Shown piece after piece: positions 59,371-64,000 of a DNA stretch of 64,000 nt (the first letter of the stretch is position 1; the number at the start of each line of letters is the position of its first letter). Origin of the DNA: Acridotheres tristis. Lineage: Eukaryota > Chordata > Aves > Passeriformes > Sturnidae. The position numbers and the translations under genes are program-made. The notes beneath the pieces are model-generated. The model had not been told where the DNA came from. It saw only the letters and a program-made list of their open reading frames with translations, and made no database searches. The DNA is taken from positions 2,914,001 through 2,978,000 of the forward strand of contig CM072884.1 of the NCBI GenBank assembly GCA_037013685.1, given 5' to 3'.

Positions 59371-62293
59371 AGAGATACTTGATTTCAGTTGGAATTACTG
59401 GAATGGGAAGCCCAGTTAGCACAGATCTGCTTTTGGACTTTGCTGTCCATAACATCCAGCCAGGCCTGCAGGGACAGCAGCCAGGACAGCTGGACACCAG
59501 TGGACTCATCACACTCGGGTCAAGGTCTCTAAAGTGCCAGGGATTTGGAGTTCTGGGCTGGAAGACCTCAGATATGAGTAGCCATGGGCAAGGACCTCCC
59601 ATGATTAATGGGTTAATCCAAACTGCCTGTGTCTGCTTTATTCCCTGGATTTACTTGCCACACCTGGTATAGAAGTGGAGAGTCAGGAGGGAGTGTTTCA
59701 GATGTTCCAGGCTGTTAAAAAGGGTTAAGTTAATAACCAGGGTTTGTAAAGTGAGAAATGAGAAGAGGAGGGATTGAGAGGAAAGCTCGTGCATTTACAA
59801 TTTGATGGGTGAGGGGATGGGTGTGAATGTCTCTACTGACCTCAAGCAGCAGGTTTGTTGCAGAGCCCAGCCAGTGGTGGACTCTCTCCCTTTATTCCAG
59901 TAAAGCTGCAGGACTCCTCTATCTCCTTTTTGGACATAAACCTCTGGCATTTGTGGATTTTCCTGACACTGGAAATTGCTATACCTGCTATTCTCAAGTA
60001 CTTGTGGAGGCAATGGAAATACTAGATCTCTTTTGAATTGCTCCTATTTGTTGATTTCTCATAAAAAAAAAAATTTCCATGCTCAAATTGTAGCAGAGCC
60101 CCAAACATTTTTTTATCCATGAGAAACATCTCTCTCGAGATGGAACCTATTGGAGTTCAGGGAGCTGCAGGTATTCCCCTCATTCACCTCGTCTCTGCTG
60201 GCACAGGCAGGAACCTGGATCCATCTCAGCAGCCTTTCCTTGCCATCCCTGCAGAGCCCACAGGCATCCTGGATCACTCTGCTGCTCTGCCCTGCCACAG
60301 CCACTTCATCACAGCTGCCACTGGAACAGTGAGTGCAGCTGTGACATTCCCCTCCCAGGCAGGGGAATATTTGTCCTCTCCCCTCGTCACCCCTTCCACA
60401 GAAATTCCTCACGTGTTGAGACGTGGCAGTCACGGGGGGTTTGCTGCTGAAAGTCTCAAACCTTTGTTTTCTGCTTGCTCCTTGCAATATCTGAGGTGCT
60501 GGTGCCTGGCAAAGCTGTGCCTTTGTACCATCAAGCTTTCTGCCAGATAGTCCAAAAACACCCTGGAGAGAAAAAAACCTACCCAAATATCCAAATTCCC
60601 AGGATTTTTAACTTGCTATTAATCCATGTGACTCCTTCTCAATGAGACCATTAGATCCTGAGAAACAAACCTGCATTAATCTTGCATCTTCTAATTCTGG
60701 CAATTTCAGCTTTTGCTGCTGCTCTGAGTTGGACACACAGGCTGGGACTCACTTTCTCCTTTTGAGTTCACAATTCTTTCTCACTTGTATCTTTATAAAG
60801 GTACATTTATAACTACATGGATTGGCACTGTGAGTTTTGCAGCACATTTCTGAGGTAATGTGCTCTGTCCATAGATTACAGATTTCAGAATCACACAATC
60901 AAGGCTAGGCACTGAACCAAAAATTTATCCCAAAGGCAAGATGCTGGATTTCTTGAGGTTGAGAATTGATGAGGAATGGCCCTGCATCCCTGATTTTTTT
61001 CTTGTGGTTTGGGGGAAAAATAAAATTTATCCTGATAGATTAGAAACATTCAAGGGTTAATTTGATTTAATTCAGTACTTGAGTATAATATTCACTTACA
61101 AATCCAGGAGGAATATTTATCTGTATTGAAGGATATGTAAAAGTGATCATAACTTACTGGAGATAAAGAGTTTTGAAGAGCCCCTCCACAGTTCAATCCT
61201 GAATCATTGCTGGAAAGCATGGACATGAACATCCCTACAAAGACAGGTGGGAGTTTTCATTGAGCAGCACTCACCCTGCTTGGCTAGGGGAGTCACTACA
61301 TAGAGGAAAATACTCACGGGTATTTTATTCATTTCAATTTTTAAAGAACTAAAATGAGGCCTCTTTCCTTTTATTTGGCACTTGTATGATGGATGATCTA
61401 TCTTCAGACAGCTAAATTTCAGGTCCATATCTTATTAATAGAGATAGACTTTAAATTCAATATTTTAAACTGCTCTAAGCAGCATTTCTGTCTCTCTTTT
61501 GATTACTTGAGAGCTTGATTTTTAGTCATAGACTACTAAAAGTGCATTTCACTGAACAGTGTTAGAAATTGGGTCAAATAAATAAAACCTATGACATGAC
61601 TTTTCAGGATGGTTTACATGTACCATAAGAAATATAAATCTGTTATTTATGCCATAAATGCTTTTACAGTTAACTACCAGTAATGCAACTAAAGCAAATG
61701 CAAAACCTTGAGATTTGAGTCCTAAGGAGTTACAAATTATTGATTAAATTTTTTCTGTACAAGTCTCCCAAACAATTATTGTAGGTCATTTTGATGTTGG
61801 CCACATAAAAGAGTGCTGGAATTCCTTATTTCTTACACAAATTATACTGATTGCATCTGCCCTGACATAATCCACAATTCCTTTATTGCTTTCTTTACTG
61901 AGCTTTCCTCTCCAGTTTCTTACATTCTTACATTTTTTACCATTGTTTCACAATCTTTGCTTTGGGTGTTTGGATGTTTTGTTGGTTTGGGGTAGTTTTT
62001 TCTTGCTTTGGGGTTTTTGGTGGGGTTTTTTTGGAGGGGTTGCATGGGACAGGGGAGTTGCTGAGCATTCTCTTCAAAGAGGTTTTGCCTACAGCAAGGG
62101 CAGTTATCATTGTGCATTTTAAGAGTGGGAAGGGCTCATAAAACACAAATACACATTCATCATCATCATCATCATCAAATGCAAATAATATACAAATAGT
62201 CAATATTTACCCGAGTACAATTTGACAGAGGGGAGGTTGGGAATGGGATGCAGTTTAACTCAAGATTTAATAATGTTCCCAGCTGAGGCCACA
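59371..62293. other. Unassigned non-coding segment, copy B
   Basis: Counterpart of 52431-55361. A minus-strand frame of 157 codons (60113-60586) exists here but is split in the other copy by small differences, which argues against coding function. Includes the minus-strand LTR-like fragment (59788-59940, with AATAAA retained on the minus strand) and the (TCA)n run at 62158-62177. Confidence 0.5.
59788..59940 (-). repeat. Dispersed repeat fragment, possible LTR (copy B)
   Basis: Same block as 52845-52990. On the minus strand CTGCAGCTTTACTGGAATAA leads into AAGGGAGAGAGTCC, a possible LTR polyadenylation signal, followed by the segment shared with 44645-44760. Confidence 0.4.
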
Positions 62294-64000
62294 TAAAGCA
62301 GAAAGATGCAGTGTTTGTCTCCATGCACAGTCACACTGACAGGCTTTGCAGCCAGAGATAAAGCAACAAGTGCCAACAAGCCCTGTCCCCACCTTGCCTG
62401 AGACAGTTCCCTGACACTGCCCCATTGCTGTGTCCCCCTGTTAAATTATCCCTGTCTAGGCTGCTTCTGTCCCACATCCCTGGAGCAGCTCCCATCTTTC
62501 TGAGCAGGATTGCTTGTCCTGTGGCCTTTCTCCCTTTCACAGGTGTCTAAACCCACACACACCTGTCGGATTTCTGTCAGCCCCTTCCTGGGGAGACCTA
62601 ATCTGTCTGTCACTGGCAATCTGCACAGCAGCCACCAGAGCCATCCTGCTAAATGTGGCCTGTCCTGCCTACCTGGAGCCAGGAAAACCTTTAATTCCTG
62701 GCTAAACCAAAAGGCCAAGGACTATTTTTACATATATGAAAACGCAAAATGTGCAGATATTTCATATTTCACGGTTATGGCAGCACACATCTGTTCTAGC
62801 ATGGGGTGGCACCCAGCAGGAAAGCCGTGGGTGTCACACACAGCTCTGCTGTCTGCCCTGTGCCTTTAAAACTGACCACACATCCCATTAAAGGAATCCC
62901 GTAAATGTCAGTCAAAGCATAATTAGTGTCTGCAAAGGTACTTCCTGGCAATAATTGATTTCTTAATCCAGATCCCAATCTGCTCCACTGATATTCTTTA
63001 ATGACTTTCTGAAGCCAGTGATAACAAATTGGATAAGAAAAGATGTTTTTGTCAGTCCGGGGGCTCACAGGAGACACAAAGGCGGAGTTAACGCGGTGCT
63101 GTTGCCAAGAGTGACTGAGCAAACAGTGTTTGCAATTACCATTCACCTCCCTAACTTCGTTTCCAGCAAAGCAGCAGCACTTTAAGTTTAATTATGGCAG
63201 CCCCAGAGTAAAGCAGAGGGGGGAGAAAATTGCTTTCCATCGCTTATTTGTTCCTTTGTCTTTCACACTTCTCGGCAAACTCCATCATACAATTACACTC
63301 CAAAGGCTGTTTGCTGACAACCTGTGGTCCAAACGTAAGGGAAGAGAGAATCACGCTCGAGTCAGGTCCCCTCCTTCCTACAGTGCCAGGTCCCCCCAAA
63401 GTGCTTCCTCTGCACGAATTACTGAACATCAGAATCAGGGCCTGGGCGAGCAGGGGGTGATGTGAGTGCAGCTGGCGAGTTCTAAAAGCTTGCCATTACA
63501 ATTGCTTCATGAGGAGCTGCATTAATAGCCTGTTTCTCCCACACCTCACTTTGAGAGGAAAGGGTAAATTCAGCCATTAGAGTGGCTGCAAAACACTGGT
63601 ATCTCATTTCAAAATTCCACTCAAATTCACCCCTAAGAGTAATAAGCTGCTGTGGCCTCTAATTTCAATAAAAGCAGTATATAGCATGGGGGGGGAGGGC
63701 TGGGCTCCCCAAGGAAAGGGAAACACCAGAACATTTTCAGACATCATGGGGAAAAAACTGAATTACAAAGATTTGGGAATCTTAATGTCATAAAAAGCAA
63801 TCCCAAGATTGTTTTATATTGCTTTCCAGCTTATATCTGCACACTGTAATATACCAACATATAAACTGATTTTTCTTCTACTATTGAAAAATCAAATAAA
63901 TGAAACAGAGACTCTTGAAGGACATTCTACAGTGAGAAAAGCTTGCTAAATTTCCATTCTGTAAGTACATTGAGACAAGGGACACAATCCTGTCATTTTA
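62294..64000. other. Single-copy flank right of the duplication
   Basis: No gene or transposon recognised. 62.3-62.9 kb is mid-GC. 62.93-63.45 kb has mixed, complex sequence without simple repeats. An eight-G run lies near 63687. Open frames up to 119 codons show no known domain. Confidence 0.55.

Larger units (their letters stand above)
55462..62293. repeat. Duplicated segment, copy B (right of gap)
   Basis: Same content and orientation as 49352-55361, but 822 bp longer, mainly because the minisatellite has 15 units instead of 10. It starts at the first base after the N run, inside the gag remnant, so the LTR and most of gag are absent from this copy. It passes without a break into single-copy sequence at 62294. 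Confidence 0.96.

Noticed and set aside
60113..60586. 157-codon minus-strand frame
   Set aside because: The matching frame in the other copy is split by small differences and the product resembles no known family.

Overview
The window reads as vertebrate nuclear DNA from a bird, most likely a songbird. The sequence is mostly AT-rich and non-coding. It holds two 3' ends of CR1 (the main avian LINE) at about 10.46-10.79 kb and 20.03-20.09 kb, and a broken endogenous retrovirus whose Lys-type primer site and Gag segment look like avian class II elements. I recognise no intact host protein-coding gene. The open frames of 60-150 codons scattered through the window are what stop-codon statistics predict. 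The longer ones lie in tandem repeats.

Layout. 1-44.2 kb: quiet intergenic or intronic DNA with microsatellites (a 223-bp perfect TTCC run, TG, ATTAG, AT-rich), two CR1 pieces, two poly(A)-tail signatures and a few exon-like islands with good splice sites but no recognisable product. 44.2-47.3 kb: abrupt change to GC-rich, repeat-dense DNA, with a CpG island (about 44.75-45.17 kb) containing a consensus splice donor, a 32-bp minisatellite, a possible class I gag-pro relic, a 39-41-bp minisatellite, and a degenerate patch of AGGTCA-containing repeat. 47.28-50.4 kb: a class II ERV remnant with a 5' LTR carrying a complete-looking promoter, a tRNA-Lys primer site, a leader, a broken gag with an internal 17-codon repeat, a broken protease with its DTGA motif, then tandem AATAAA signals; no reverse transcriptase, integrase, envelope or 3' LTR is visible. 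50.47-52.43 kb: a 174-bp higher-order minisatellite, about 10 units, dense in same-strand nuclear-receptor half-sites. 52.43-55.36 kb: unassigned non-coding DNA.

A 100-N gap (55362-55461) follows, and then the segment 49352-55361 is repeated as 55462-62293 with about 1% differences and 15 rather than 10 minisatellite units. The copies sit exactly at the two edges of the gap, so the simplest reading is two overlapping contigs or haplotypes that were not merged (false duplication). A true tandem duplication remains possible. 62.29-64 kb is single-copy flank.

The most unusual feature is the 174-bp minisatellite. Each full unit carries nine AGGTCA/GGGTCA/AGTTCA half-sites in one orientation, including one perfect DR3 and two perfect DR4 arrangements, repeated 10 and 15 times beside an LTR promoter with AP-1, CRE, GC-box and TATA motifs. 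Whether any receptor binds it is untested.
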